This document shows, piece after piece, positions 1 through 6,306 of a stretch of 9,989 nucleotides of DNA (its first letter is position 1; the number at the start of each line of letters is the position of its first letter). The translations under genes and the position numbers were made by a program. The DNA is from CAZBBC01 sp964489835 (GTDB taxonomy: Bacteria; Calditrichota; Calditrichia; JAJRVZ01): contig CAZBBC010000157.1 in the NCBI GenBank assembly GCA_964489835.1, positions 1 through 9,989 on the forward strand, given 5' to 3'. A model generated the notes under the pieces. That model worked only from the letters and a program-made list of their open reading frames with translations, had not been told where the DNA came from and searched no databases.

Positions 1-85
1 AATCTGATTTGATAAGAGATGTTCGATCCTCAACGGCAAATACGAATTGGATATATATTTGTGTGTAAGTGTTGGCCATGATCTT

Positions 86-159
86 AATATTTCGTCCCTA
101 CCGGGACTTTAGAATATTGGATTGTATGATTGCTATAAATATTTTGTCCCTAACGGGAC
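86..159. repeat. Two copies of a GTCCCTA[C/A]CGGGAC palindromic repeat
   Basis: A 22-bp unit occurs at 86-107 and again at 138-159, differing at two positions. The core is GTCCCTACCGGGAC in the first copy and GTCCCTAACGGGAC in the second, with 5-bp inverted arms. The copies are 52 bp apart start to start. Units of this sort are dispersed through many Bacteroidota-like genomes as intergenic palindromes. With only two copies and a self-complementary core, they look like dispersed elements rather than a CRISPR remnant. Confidence 0.6.
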
Positions 160-317
160 AATTATATTGTATAATTTTCTCATTCATTCGACTCTGCTCA
201 TGATGACGAGAGGGACGTTCATTTGCCTGAAGCTGAGTACTTTAAATTAAGTCCCAAGATTGGGATATCATCAAACTCACTTGATGTTCCGGTATTTAGT
301 AATACTTTTCAAATTTA

Positions 318-335
318 AACCGGACACTCATGATT
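318..335 (+). repeat. 18-bp repeat AACCGGACACTCATGATT, left copy
   Basis: This 18-bp sequence recurs exactly, in opposite orientation, at 9824-9841. Similarity extends after one mismatch through AATTT, giving 23 of 24 matches. This copy has no plus-strand gene nearby, while the other lies 43-60 nt upstream of the selD fusion start. It could be the end of a mobile element or a dispersed regulatory motif; the window alone cannot decide. Confidence 0.5.
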
Positions 336-473
336 TAATTTTATTACTGTTTATATACTTTATTTTTTAAAAATTTTATCAATTGCTAATAGCAAAATCA
401 TTATGTTGCTGTGTTTTGACAAAATCTTTCGTTGGATTGGCATAAGGCATTGTGAAAAGAAATCTTTATATTC

Positions 474-764
474 TCACGGAACAATCGAACGATCATCCAT
501 CTCATTCAGATAATTCTCAATTTTATTCAATAGCAAATCTTCCTGCTCCAGAAGATACCTATCCATCCCATGATGACCTCTCGTTTCCTCATCTGCCCAG
601 TGTAAAACCACTGCAAGTTCTTTGGCAGTAAAATCCATATTTCGATTCGAAATATTTTTTTTTATTCTTCGCACAAGAGCCATTTCCTGGGGGAAGGGGC
701 TTTCCTCTCCTCTTTCTGCCCAAACACGCAATACTCTCACTTCTGAAGATGTGAGATTTAACAT
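474..764 (-). CDS. Small hypothetical protein (96 aa)
   Basis: I do not recognise the family. The protein is small, soluble, rich in Glu, Arg and Leu, with no signal peptide or membrane segment. Residues 5-45 look helical, with an acidic/basic alternation (LRVWAERGEESPF, MALVRRIKKNI). A second helical stretch, LLEQEDLLLNKIENYLNE, lies near residues 71-88. A helical regulatory or adaptor protein would fit, but that is a guess. Its ATG at 762-764 precedes the stop of the upstream methyltransferase gene (TAA at 758-760), so the genes overlap by 7 bp and are probably translationally coupled; an AGGA lies about 9 nt before the ATG. The coupling and clean overlap are the main reason to accept it as a real gene. 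Confidence 0.65.
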   Translation of the reverse strand: MLNLTSSEVRVLRVWAERGEESPFPQEMALVRRIKKNISNRNMDFTAKELAVVLHWADEETRGHHGMDRYLLEQEDLLLNKIENYLNEMDDRSIVP

Positions 765-1450
765 TTTCTGATCCTGTATACTGTAATAGAATGTAATTTA
801 TTACAAACCATTGTCCGTTTCAACAATGATCGAAAACGCCATTTTTTTTTGCCGATCATGGTAAAAAAATCCCTGGCGACTGTTCGGTCCGGTTCGGCAA
901 TATAGACGGTTCCATCCGGCGCTAATTTCTTCTCGATTACATTTACAACCGCTTCTAACCAACGTTTTTCATATAAAACATCAGCAGCGATGATAATCTC
1001 AAATTTCCGGTCTGTATCTACTACTCTCCAATCCATATTTTGAACGGTTGCCGAACGTTTAAAATTTCTGGTGAAATTTATCTGTGTAAAACGGAGGGCA
1101 TACTCATCATGATCGGTAAACAAGACATTCCCGCCGCTGGCCGTTGCAACGATTCCCACCAATCCCAGCCCACATCCTATTTCCAGAATACTTTTCCCAC
1201 TGAACTCACTTTTGTTTTCATCAATGAATTCAGAAAGGGCAATGGCCGAAGGCCAGACTTCAGCCCAGTAGGGTAAGCGTTCGTCGATATTAAATTCCTG
1301 ATCCGATACTGCATCGAGAAGTTTTTCCATATTGTCGATCCGATTTAAAAAAAATCGCCGGCCTCTGATGTCAATTTCATCCCAGCAGGTGTTGTTTTCT
1401 ATTGCTGCTTCCAAGGGATCATTTTTTAATATTCGGTTATCAACCATCAT
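758..1450 (-). CDS. SAM-dependent methyltransferase, METTL20/METTL21-like (Methyltransf_16 type)
   Basis: A class I S-adenosylmethionine-dependent methyltransferase of 230 aa. Visible motifs in order are PYWAEVWPSAIALSEFI (about 60-76), which matches the 'P-W/F-W-x-x-x-WP-x-x-x-L' entry motif of the METTL20/21 lysine methyltransferases; motif I ILEIGCGLGLVGI (88-100), the SAM loop; the acidic TDHD (112-115) at the end of strand 2, which would hold the ribose; and AADVLYE (155-161), the post-II motif typical of this family. Known members methylate lysines of proteins such as the electron transfer flavoprotein beta subunit, so the likely substrate is a protein lysine; the actual target cannot be told. 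No Shine-Dalgarno is seen before the tandem ATG ATG at 1450. It is the first gene of a two-gene unit and overlaps the next by 7 bp. A palindrome, GCAGCA-TAT-TGCTGC, sits 42-56 nt upstream. Confidence 0.8.
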   Translation of the reverse strand: MMVDNRILKNDPLEAAIENNTCWDEIDIRGRRFFLNRIDNMEKLLDAVSDQEFNIDERLPYWAEVWPSAIALSEFIDENKSEFSGKSILEIGCGLGLVGIVATASGGNVLFTDHDEYALRFTQINFTRNFKRSATVQNMDWRVVDTDRKFEIIIAADVLYEKRWLEAVVNVIEKKLAPDGTVYIAEPDRTVARDFFTMIGKKKWRFRSLLKRTMVCNKLHSITVYRIRKC

Positions 1451-1483
1451 TAGATTTTTATAAATGTTAATAAACCTGATCTA

Positions 1484-1693
1484 TTCATACCGCAGCATAT
1501 TGCTGCAATCAAATAAAGACTTTGTCCACGGATTTCACNNNNNNNNNNNNNNNNNNNNNNNNNNNNNNNNNNNNNNNNNNNNNNNNNNNNNNNNNNNNNN
1601 NNNNNNNNNNNNNNNNNNNNNNNNNNNNNNNNNNNNNNTTCATACCGCAGCATATTGCTGCAATCAAATAAAGACTTTGTCCACGGATTTCAC
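1484..1693. other. 100-N scaffold gap flanked by identical 55-bp ends
   Basis: Positions 1539-1638 are 100 Ns. The 55 bases immediately before the gap (1484-1538) are identical to the 55 immediately after it (1639-1693). A perfect suffix-prefix match that abuts the gap on both sides is what two contigs sharing an assembly-graph overlap look like when a scaffolder inserts a default gap. The real sequence is therefore probably continuous and about 155 bp shorter. The ends carry the start of the dispersed ATCCGTG repeat and the GCAGCATATTGCTGC palindrome, which would explain why the assembler stopped. Apparent reading frames crossing the Ns are meaningless. Confidence 0.9.
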
Positions 1694-1894
1694 GGATTTA
1701 CACGGATATTTAAAAACTAATATATAATTATATTTTTTAATTATTAAAGTTATTTGATTTAGTGTATATATTGTGATGCCCCAGATTTTCAAATTCCATT
1801 TCTAAGGGTTCCTGATAAACGCCCTCTAAAAACCCACTGACAAAAAGAAATAATAAAAAATAATCCGTGTAAATCCGTGAAATCCGTGGACAAA
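1676..1894. repeat. Element bounded by 32-bp perfect inverted repeats
   Basis: The 32 bases at 1676-1707 are the exact reverse complement of 1863-1894. Each arm is itself built of three near-tandem units of CACGGATTT/ATCCGTG type. The 155-bp middle is AT-rich and has no open frame. The repeat unit resembles a short intergenic sequence (AATCCGTGTAAATCCGTG type) seen in high copy in many environmental genomes. No target-site duplication is apparent. It could be a MITE-like element, or two separate copies in opposite orientation. It ends 90 bp downstream of the lpxB stop. Confidence 0.7.
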
Positions 1895-1899
1895 AAAAA

Positions 1900-2011
1900 T
1901 AATCCGTGTCAGTCAATAACTCGATCCGGCCCTAGACGGAAGCCTGCTTGCCCGGCCTGCCCGGCCTGCCCGGCGCAGACATGGCTATGACGGGATCCGG
2001 CTTCGACGCCT
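1900..2011. repeat. Composite GC-rich repeat running into the end of lpxB
   Basis: TAATCCGTGTCAGTC at 1900-1914 is repeated exactly at 6358-6372. It is followed here by GATCCGGCCCTAGACGGA and at 6379-6394 by the related TGATCCGGCGTAGACGG, so the two sites share a module. A 9-bp tandem, GCCCGGCCT, is present in 2.9 copies at 1950-1975. A further GATCCGGC-containing stretch, GACGGGATCCGGCTTCGACG, runs from 1990 into the coding end of lpxB. The composition is much more GC-rich than the surrounding DNA. Confidence 0.6.
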
Positions 2012-3133
2012 GGAGATAAAACTCACAATCAACTCTGCCGCCCGCCGGGAAGCTCCGGGCGCACCCAATTTTTCCTTTATTATCGCTAATTGTTGTCTCA
2101 CTTCGGCGTTCCTTTCAGGGTCCAACAATTGGCGCAATTCAGATTCTGCTCTTTGGGGATTAAAATCCTTTTGAAGTAATTCCATCGCCATTGGTTCACC
2201 GGCAACAATATTGGCCAGACCAATGGCATCGAGTTTCACCAGAAGTCTACCGAAGAACCAGGTCAATGCACCGACGCGATATACAATAACCATCGGTACC
2301 TGGAAGTAGGCAGTTTCCAGTGTGGCCGTTCCCGAAGAAACCAATGCCACATCCAGCATATTATAAAAATCGGCAGGTCTTGTCTCATGGATCCGAATAT
2401 ATGAATCATTAAGGATATATTTTTGATATTCTTCGATGGGAATCGTGCTCACCTTTAGTATCACTGCTTTGTCAATTTGTCCTGATGTTTTAAGACATTT
2501 TGCGGTACGGACCATATCCGGTAATAATTTTTCCAGTTCCTGTCGTCGGCTCCCCGGCAACAGTCCTAACACTTTCTCTTTTTCTTCCGTTTTTTTAGGA
2601 GAAACGGCATCAAAAAAAATGTCAACCAGGGGATGTCCGACGTAGGCCGCCCGGATACCATACTCTTCATAAAAATCTTTTTCAAAAGGAAAGATGACAA
2701 GCATCATTTGAACATATTTTTTTATTTTATAAACCCGCCTTTTTCCCCAGGCCCAGAGTTGAGGGCTGATATAGTAGATAACGGGTATCCCCAGACTCTT
2801 AACCTTTTTTGCAAATCTTAGATTAAATCCGGGATAATCGATCAAAATTACAGCGGCCGGTCTTTCCACCTGAACCAAATCAGTCATCTTCTTAAAAACC
2901 CTCCGAATGAAAGGGAGGTGTCTGATTATCTCACCCACACCCAGGAAAGCCATCTGTTCAATATGATAGACTGGTTCCAATCCTTCTTTAATCATCAAAT
3001 CCCCACCGATTCCGTGCACTTGAATTAGGGGATCAATGGATTTCAGGGAAGCGATTAGTCTGGAACCGTGGATATCACCGGATACCTCGCCGGCAATCAT
3101 TACCACAGATTTATTTAAACGAAGATCTGCCAT
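1985..3133 (-). CDS. lpxB: Lipid-A-disaccharide synthase
   Basis: LpxB condenses UDP-2,3-diacylglucosamine with lipid X to form the beta-1,6-linked lipid A disaccharide; it is a peripheral inner-membrane GT-B-like glycosyltransferase (family GT19). The 382-aa length equals that of the E. coli enzyme. Visible motifs are GEVSGD (15-20), GIGGD (41-45), DYPGFN (99-104), SPQLWAWG (123-130), FPFE (148-151), GHPLVD (166-171), LLPGSRRQEL (191-200) and SSGTATLETA (267-276), all in the family order. The ATG at 3131-3133 gives the usual short lead before the GEVSGD loop. No Shine-Dalgarno is visible. The last nine or so residues (SRRRSRIPS) are basic, unlike the usual ending, and are encoded by a GC-rich repeat-like stretch (1985-2011), so the original terminus was probably near SFI. 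It stands alone here, away from other lipid A genes. Confidence 0.96.
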   Translation of the reverse strand: MADLRLNKSVVMIAGEVSGDIHGSRLIASLKSIDPLIQVHGIGGDLMIKEGLEPVYHIEQMAFLGVGEIIRHLPFIRRVFKKMTDLVQVERPAAVILIDYPGFNLRFAKKVKSLGIPVIYYISPQLWAWGKRRVYKIKKYVQMMLVIFPFEKDFYEEYGIRAAYVGHPLVDIFFDAVSPKKTEEKEKVLGLLPGSRRQELEKLLPDMVRTAKCLKTSGQIDKAVILKVSTIPIEEYQKYILNDSYIRIHETRPADFYNMLDVALVSSGTATLETAYFQVPMVIVYRVGALTWFFGRLLVKLDAIGLANIVAGEPMAMELLQKDFNPQRAESELRQLLDPERNAEVRQQLAIIKEKLGAPGASRRAAELIVSFISRRRSRIPS

Positions 3134-3651
3134 GGTTAAATTTACACAAAAATAGGAAGTGAGTCCCGATTATTTATGATCAGATACCTAAAAGAAGAAT
3201 CTTCTAATGGATAGCATCATACCGACACTATAAAAGATTTCTATCAGGCCAGTGGGAAAATCCCAAAAGATAAAGTATTTTTCAAGATTAATTTATTAAA
3301 TAATAGTTTTTTTTAACGCAGAGAACGCTGAGTTCGCAAAGATTATTTATATAAACTATATGAAATGTCTATTTAATCTCTGCGTTATATTCTGCCATCC
3401 GGTGTAAAATTTTCTATCCACTAAAAATGTCTAAAAGATCGGGACGGGATGACAGGAAGTGTTTTCACAGGTGACTTAGGATGTGTCAAATAGATTGACT
3501 CAATGGTCTATTGGAAATAATTAATATATTCAGGCAGTTTTGCATGACGGTTTATTGACGGTGGAAGTAAAGGCAGGAAAAAGATGATACAGGGGAGGAT
3601 TTTTATTTGGCAATAGTCAGCCATTTCCTCCCCCTCAACCATAGCTAAATA
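3134..3651. other. Noncoding stretch between lpxB and the membrane protein gene
   Basis: No credible gene is seen. It holds an 11-bp perfect inverted repeat, TAACGCAGAGA at 3314-3324 and its complement at 3377-3387, enclosing CGCTGAGTTCGCAAAGA. This belongs to the CGCAGAG/CGCAAAGA family that also appears at 5454-5470 and 6311-6460. The lpxB promoter should lie just above 3133, but no convincing -35/-10 pair was recognised. Confidence 0.55.
3592..3633 (-). terminator. Possible hairpin terminator after the DUF6249-like gene
   Basis: GGGGAGGA at 3592-3599 and TCCTCCCC at 3626-3633 form an 8-bp GC-rich stem 19 bp beyond the stop of the minus-strand gene. The loop is 26 nt and there is no clean run of U after the stem on the minus strand, so this is only a weak candidate. 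Confidence 0.3.
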
Positions 3652-4020
3652 TTATTCCCCCGGATCAACCGGAGAATCTGAAGCCTGCCTCTTTTGTATA
3701 TTATAATAAATCAGAAAAGCAAGGCCGGCAAACAGGAACATAAGCCCGAAAGTCATCTCCTCGGTAACATCATATGGAAAGAGTTGTCCGATCAGCAAGG
3801 CCAGCCCAATACCGATCATTACCATCCCCCATTTTACGGAACTCAGTGGATCCGCAGGTCTTCGCCCTGAATGAAAAGTCAAAAACTTTACTTTTTCGTC
3901 TAACTGTCCGCTTTCAATCAGCCGTCTTCGAATCCGGTTATCCGATACCACTTTAATGACAAATGCGGCAGTACTAAAGATAATAAATACGATCAATACA
4001 CCCGTTAATCCTTCAGACAT
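3652..4020 (-). CDS. DUF6249-like membrane protein (122 aa)
   Basis: A small integral membrane protein with three predicted helices: residues 5-25, 64-82 and 89-107. Between the first and second lies a charged segment with RRRLIESG (31-38), followed by the conserved-looking SVKWGMVMIGIGLALLIGQLF (61-81). The short arginine-rich loop plus the G-rich second helix matches what I recall of DUF6249 proteins, which often sit beside sigma-70 family genes. No function is established. A strong Shine-Dalgarno (AAAGGAG, complement of 4027-4033) lies 6 nt before the ATG and fixes the start. It is divergent from the ECF sigma/anti-sigma pair, 248 bp away, which suggests a membrane role in the same regulatory circuit; that link is inference. 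Confidence 0.75.
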   Translation of the reverse strand: MSEGLTGVLIVFIIFSTAAFVIKVVSDNRIRRRLIESGQLDEKVKFLTFHSGRRPADPLSSVKWGMVMIGIGLALLIGQLFPYDVTEEMTFGLMFLFAGLAFLIYYNIQKRQASDSPVDPGE

Positions 4021-4089
4021 TAAATTCTCCTTTCATTTCTGTACTTTTGTTTGAATAGACAACTCAATAACTAAAATGTTGCAATTAAA

Positions 4090-4218
4090 TTAAGTAAGAA
4101 GTAGAAATTGGGAACTTGAAACTGGGAATTGTGAATGACCGGCTCCGGTCATCCTGAAAGGATTTTTTAACTTTTCCCTCTTCTCCCTTCCATTCCCAAT
4201 TCCCAGTTCTTACTTTAA
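4090..4218. repeat. Inverted AACTGGGAATTGGGAA repeats with a nested palindrome
   Basis: CTGGGAATTGTGAATG at 4121-4136 pairs, with one mismatch, with CATTCCCAATTCCCAG at 4191-4206. The flanks also match loosely: TTAAGTAAGAAGT at 4090-4102 and the complement of TTCTTACTTTAA at 4207-4218. Next to the left arm is a perfect palindrome, ATGACCGG-CT-CCGGTCAT (4135-4152). It fills most of the spacer between the divergent membrane protein and sigma genes, so it could influence their promoters, but the unit also resembles a generic dispersed repeat; a partial copy lies at 5478-5500. Confidence 0.6.
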
Positions 4219-4268
4219 ATGCAACTTTTTTTGGTTTAAATTGTCTCATATAATAAAACGGGATCAGG

Positions 4269-4865
4269 TTGGAAAAAGAACGAACACTCATCGATCAAAT
4301 ACTGAGAGGCGATCTGAATACTTTCAGAGATCTGGTAGAGAAGTATCAGAAACTGGTGGCCCATATCGTATTTCGACTGGTTTCACATCCGGATGACCGT
4401 GAAGAAATTTGTCATGAGGTCTTTATAAAAGTCTATCAGAACCTTGCCGGCTTTAAATTTCAATCCAAATTATCCACCTGGATCGGGCGCATTGCTTATA
4501 ACACAACGATTAATTACCTGCGCAAAGAAAAAATACCTCTTTACGAAGATATCAAACCGGTAGAGCACACGGATGATGATATTGAATATTATGGCACCAT
4601 GTTAAAGTCCTTTCAATCCGCGGATCCTACACCGGCTGAGGCCCTGGAATTACGCGATCAAAATGCAATGATCCATGAACAATTAGAAAAATTACCGGCA
4701 CTTTATCGTACCATATTAACCCTATACCATCTGGAACAGATGAGTTATCAGGAAGTCGGAACTATTATGGATTTACCCGAAGGAACCGTAAAGAGCTACT
4801 TATTCCGGGGGCGGAAAAAACTAAAGGACATCCTGATAAGGGAGCTGGAAGGAGAAACACTATGA
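4269..4865 (+). CDS. ECF-type RNA polymerase sigma factor
   Basis: A sigma-70 family factor of 198 aa with only regions 2 and 4, as in extracytoplasmic function sigmas. Region 2 spans about 21-90: the core-binding helix contains DDREEICHEVFIKVYQNL (42-59), and STWIGRIAYNTTINYLRK (69-86) is the -10 recognition helix. Region 4 spans about 135-190: LEKLPALYRTILTLYHLEQM (139-158) followed by the helix-turn-helix SYQEVGTIMDLPEGTVKSYL (159-178). No ATG is available: the frame is open only back to a TAA at 4254, so the start is TTG at 4269, just after GGATCAGG, an unusually short spacing for a ribosome site. It overlaps the downstream anti-sigma gene by ATGA, so the pair is coupled. The regulon cannot be read from the sequence. 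Confidence 0.93.
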   Translation: MEKERTLIDQILRGDLNTFRDLVEKYQKLVAHIVFRLVSHPDDREEICHEVFIKVYQNLAGFKFQSKLSTWIGRIAYNTTINYLRKEKIPLYEDIKPVEHTDDDIEYYGTMLKSFQSADPTPAEALELRDQNAMIHEQLEKLPALYRTILTLYHLEQMSYQEVGTIMDLPEGTVKSYLFRGRKKLKDILIRELEGETL

Positions 4866-5338
4866 CCAGAGATCATCTGAGCGATGAGCAGATCCAGGCT
4901 TACCTGGACGGTCAATTATCGATTGATACCAATAAAATAGAAGCGCATTTGAAATCTTGCCCGGGATGCCAAAAAAATCTGATGCTTTACCGCGAAGTAT
5001 TTACATCACTGGGGACCGATCATTTACCGGCATTACCAAAAAATTTCTCCAAAGGGGTGGTTTCTGCTGTATCCGGAAAAAGTGAGAGCCTGTGGCAAAA
5101 ATTAGAATCCGGATCTATTCTTTCATTTTTTCTTATCAGCATTGCCCTATGTTTTTACTTTCTGAATCCTCTATCGCAATTATTAAAAACCGGATCATCA
5201 ATGATACATTTGGCAGGTGAGTTATTTAATGATGCGTTGGCGATGTTCAATGGAAATATTCCCTTAATAATCATCACCCTGGTTATTCTTTTTCTGATTG
5301 AAATTCTGGACCGGCGATTGTTGAGATCGAAATTGTAA
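4862..5338 (+). CDS. Zinc-finger (zf-HC2) membrane anti-sigma factor
   Basis: Probable anti-sigma factor that holds the upstream ECF sigma at the membrane until a signal arrives. The N-terminal domain has the anti-sigma zinc motif H-x3-C-x2-C: His29, Cys33 and Cys36 in AHLKSCPGC, preceded by the typical LSDEQIQAYLDGQLS (6-20). Two membrane helices follow at about 85-102 and 132-149, leaving a segment of about 30 residues between them and a short basic tail (RRLLRSKL). Most zf-HC2 anti-sigmas have one helix and a larger outer domain; here there is almost no outer sensor domain, so the signal may be read in or near the membrane. Its ATG overlaps the sigma stop (ATGA, 4862-4865), with AAGGAG at 4849-4854 as a good ribosome site. 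Confidence 0.9.
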   Translation: MTRDHLSDEQIQAYLDGQLSIDTNKIEAHLKSCPGCQKNLMLYREVFTSLGTDHLPALPKNFSKGVVSAVSGKSESLWQKLESGSILSFFLISIALCFYFLNPLSQLLKTGSSMIHLAGELFNDALAMFNGNIPLIIITLVILFLIEILDRRLLRSKL

Positions 5339-5591
5339 TTGATTAGTTGATTTAACTCGTCCTGTTATGCTATTATAGCCAAAAACTATGTTATTTCCGC
5401 CGGGGCGATTTGCGAAAATTTTACTAACCTGGATAATTCATTTCTCGCGACGACGCAGCGACGCAAAGATTTATAAGGAACTGGGAATTTGTAATTGGAA
5501 TATATGATTAATAGAGGCCATAAAAGACAAATATAGAAACTGTCATTCCTCATGGATCCTGCATGGCGTTGGTACTGTTGAAAACGGCCTT

Positions 5592-5708
5592 AAAATAATT
5601 TGTTAGAAATTCCCCGCGAAGCGGAACGAAAAGAATTTTTTACTGTCTGAGCGAAGCGAGTTTAAAAAATTCAGTGAAGCAAGCGGAAGAATTTCTTCAA
5701 ATTATTTT
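5592..5708. repeat. Nested hairpin repeat (GCGAAGCGAG type)
   Basis: Outer arms AAAATAATTTGTTAGAAATTC (5592-5612) and GAATTTCTTCAAATTATTTT (5689-5708) are near-complementary. Inside lies a second hairpin between GAATTTTTTAC (about 5633-5643) and the complementary GTTTAAAAAATTC region (about 5669-5681). Loops carry GCGAAGCGGAAC and GAGCGAAGCGAG, both read as GCGAAGCG units. It resembles intergenic repeats common in Bacteroidota-like genomes. An RNA from either strand would fold strongly. Confidence 0.65.
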
Positions 5709-5725
5709 ACAGCCTTGATTTTTTG

Positions 5726-5773
5726 GTTCTTTTGTATCAAGTCGAAGATCCGGCTCTGACGGGACAAAAGAAC
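5726..5773. repeat. Hairpin with GTTCTTTTGT arms and a GC-rich insert
   Basis: GTTCTTTTGT at 5726-5735 and ACAAAAGAAC at 5764-5773 are perfect 10-bp complements. The 28-nt loop starts with ATCAA and then holds GTCGAAGATCCGGCTCTGAC, related to the GATCCGGC modules at 1923, 1992 and 6379. The stem with a downstream A-rich run (AAATAAAAA) could act as a terminator for minus-strand transcripts, for example from the translation factor gene, but it also looks like a dispersed repeat. Confidence 0.5.
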
Positions 5774-5813
5774 AAATAAAAATACTTTGCGCCGCTGCGA
5801 GAGATTTTTACAA

Positions 5814-5942
5814 ATGGATCAAACTGATGAATATCTTTGTTTGCAGTTTCCTGCGCTAGGGATATATGGTCCTAACCGCACAAAAATGGCGGTAAAGTAT
5901 GGGTGGCCACACCTGGCCAGATACATTATACTTTCACAATAG
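5814..5942 (+). CDS. Possible 42-aa small ORF
   Basis: An ATG at 5814 opens a 42-codon frame ending in TAG at 5940-5942, three bases before the end of the convergent translation factor gene. The peptide begins MDQTDEYLCLQFPALGIYGP and includes KMAVKYGWPHLARYIIL. It is well balanced in composition and does not look like a shadow of a repeat, though it may be a fragment of a larger lost gene. A GAGAG about 9-12 nt upstream is a poor ribosome site. I do not recognise the family. Confidence 0.22.
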   Translation: MDQTDEYLCLQFPALGIYGPNRTKMAVKYGWPHLARYIILSQ

Positions 5943-5945
5943 TCT

Positions 5946-6293
5946 TCATCCCCCGGCCAGTTTTGCGTTATAACCTTTTTGCTGAAGATAATCCCGTATT
6001 TTTTCCCGGTGATCACCCTGTATTTCAATCACGCCGTTTTTAATGGTGCCCCCGGCGCCGCATAACTGCTGCAGTTCTTTCTGCACCGCTTTGGGATCGT
6101 GGTGGATACCTGAAACGGTAGTAACCGTCTTCCCTCTTCTTCCTTTTTTTTCCCGCCGGATCAGCACCGGCGACCGGCTTACCGTTTTATCTCCGGCACT
6201 TTTACAGACACATTGATCGACAGGCTGATCACAAACGGGACATTTTTCCTGCCAATCCGGATCGGTGGAAAACACGATGTTACTTTTTTTCAT
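5946..6293 (-). CDS. yciH: Translation initiation factor SUI1/eIF1-like protein (YciH family)
   Basis: Bacterial homologue of eIF1/SUI1, a 115-aa protein that binds the small ribosomal subunit; E. coli YciH can discriminate against unusual initiation complexes. The SUI1 fold is clear in the C-terminal part: VLIRREKKGRRGKTVTTVSG (43-62) and CGAGGTIKNGVIEIQGD (78-94), ending YNAKLAGG, the family's standard tail. The N-terminal part has four cysteines, Cys18, Cys21, Cys28 and Cys30 (CPVC...CVC), probably a small zinc knuckle. The start was placed at the ATG complementary to 6291-6293. An in-frame ATG 14 codons upstream (6335) would add MPAVAGLCERKKNI, but that extension is encoded by the CGCAGAG/CCTGCC repeat and is not family-like. 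No strong Shine-Dalgarno is visible. Confidence 0.92.
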   Translation of the reverse strand: MKKSNIVFSTDPDWQEKCPVCDQPVDQCVCKSAGDKTVSRSPVLIRREKKGRRGKTVTTVSGIHHDPKAVQKELQQLCGAGGTIKNGVIEIQGDHREKIRDYLQQKGYNAKLAGG

Positions 6294-6306
6294 AATGTTT
6301 TTCTTT

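Larger units (their letters stand above)
1..473. other. Noncoding left flank with short repeats
   Basis: No open frame of credible length or family similarity is visible on either strand. The stretch is AT-rich and holds the paired GTCCC/GGGAC palindromes (86-159), a third looser palindrome GTCCCAAGATTGGGAT at 251-266, and one copy of an 18-bp repeat (318-335). It lies downstream of the minus-strand gene ending at 474, so it may contain that gene's 3' untranslated region. No clear terminator was found. Confidence 0.6.
5339..5813. other. Noncoding repeat field after the anti-sigma gene
   Basis: No gene of credible length is seen. It contains a fragment of the CGACGCAGCGACGCAAAGAT repeat (5451-5470), a partial GGAACTGGGAATTTGTAATT repeat (5477-5496), a nested hairpin (5592-5708) and a second hairpin (5726-5773), both described separately. 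No clean factor-independent terminator follows the anti-sigma stop. Confidence 0.55.

Noticed and set aside
86..266. Possible CRISPR array from repeated GTCCCTA[C/A]CGGGAC units
   Set aside because: Only two good copies plus one loose one with irregular spacing, a strongly self-complementary core, and no cas genes.
416..446. TTGACA followed by a CATAAG-like -10 on the plus strand
   Set aside because: No plus-strand gene or RNA follows, the -10 match is poor, and the area is downstream of a minus-strand gene.
1450..1727. Open frames on both strands crossing the N run
   Set aside because: They exist only because Ns do not create stops; the flanks are duplicated contig ends.
4085..4291. 68-aa minus-strand frame in the divergent spacer
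   Set aside because: It consists of the GGGAATTG inverted repeat and the start of the sigma gene read backwards; no family-like features.
5819..6028. 69-aa minus-strand frame beyond the end of yciH
   Set aside because: It overlaps the clear SUI1 domain in another frame and has no recognisable features.
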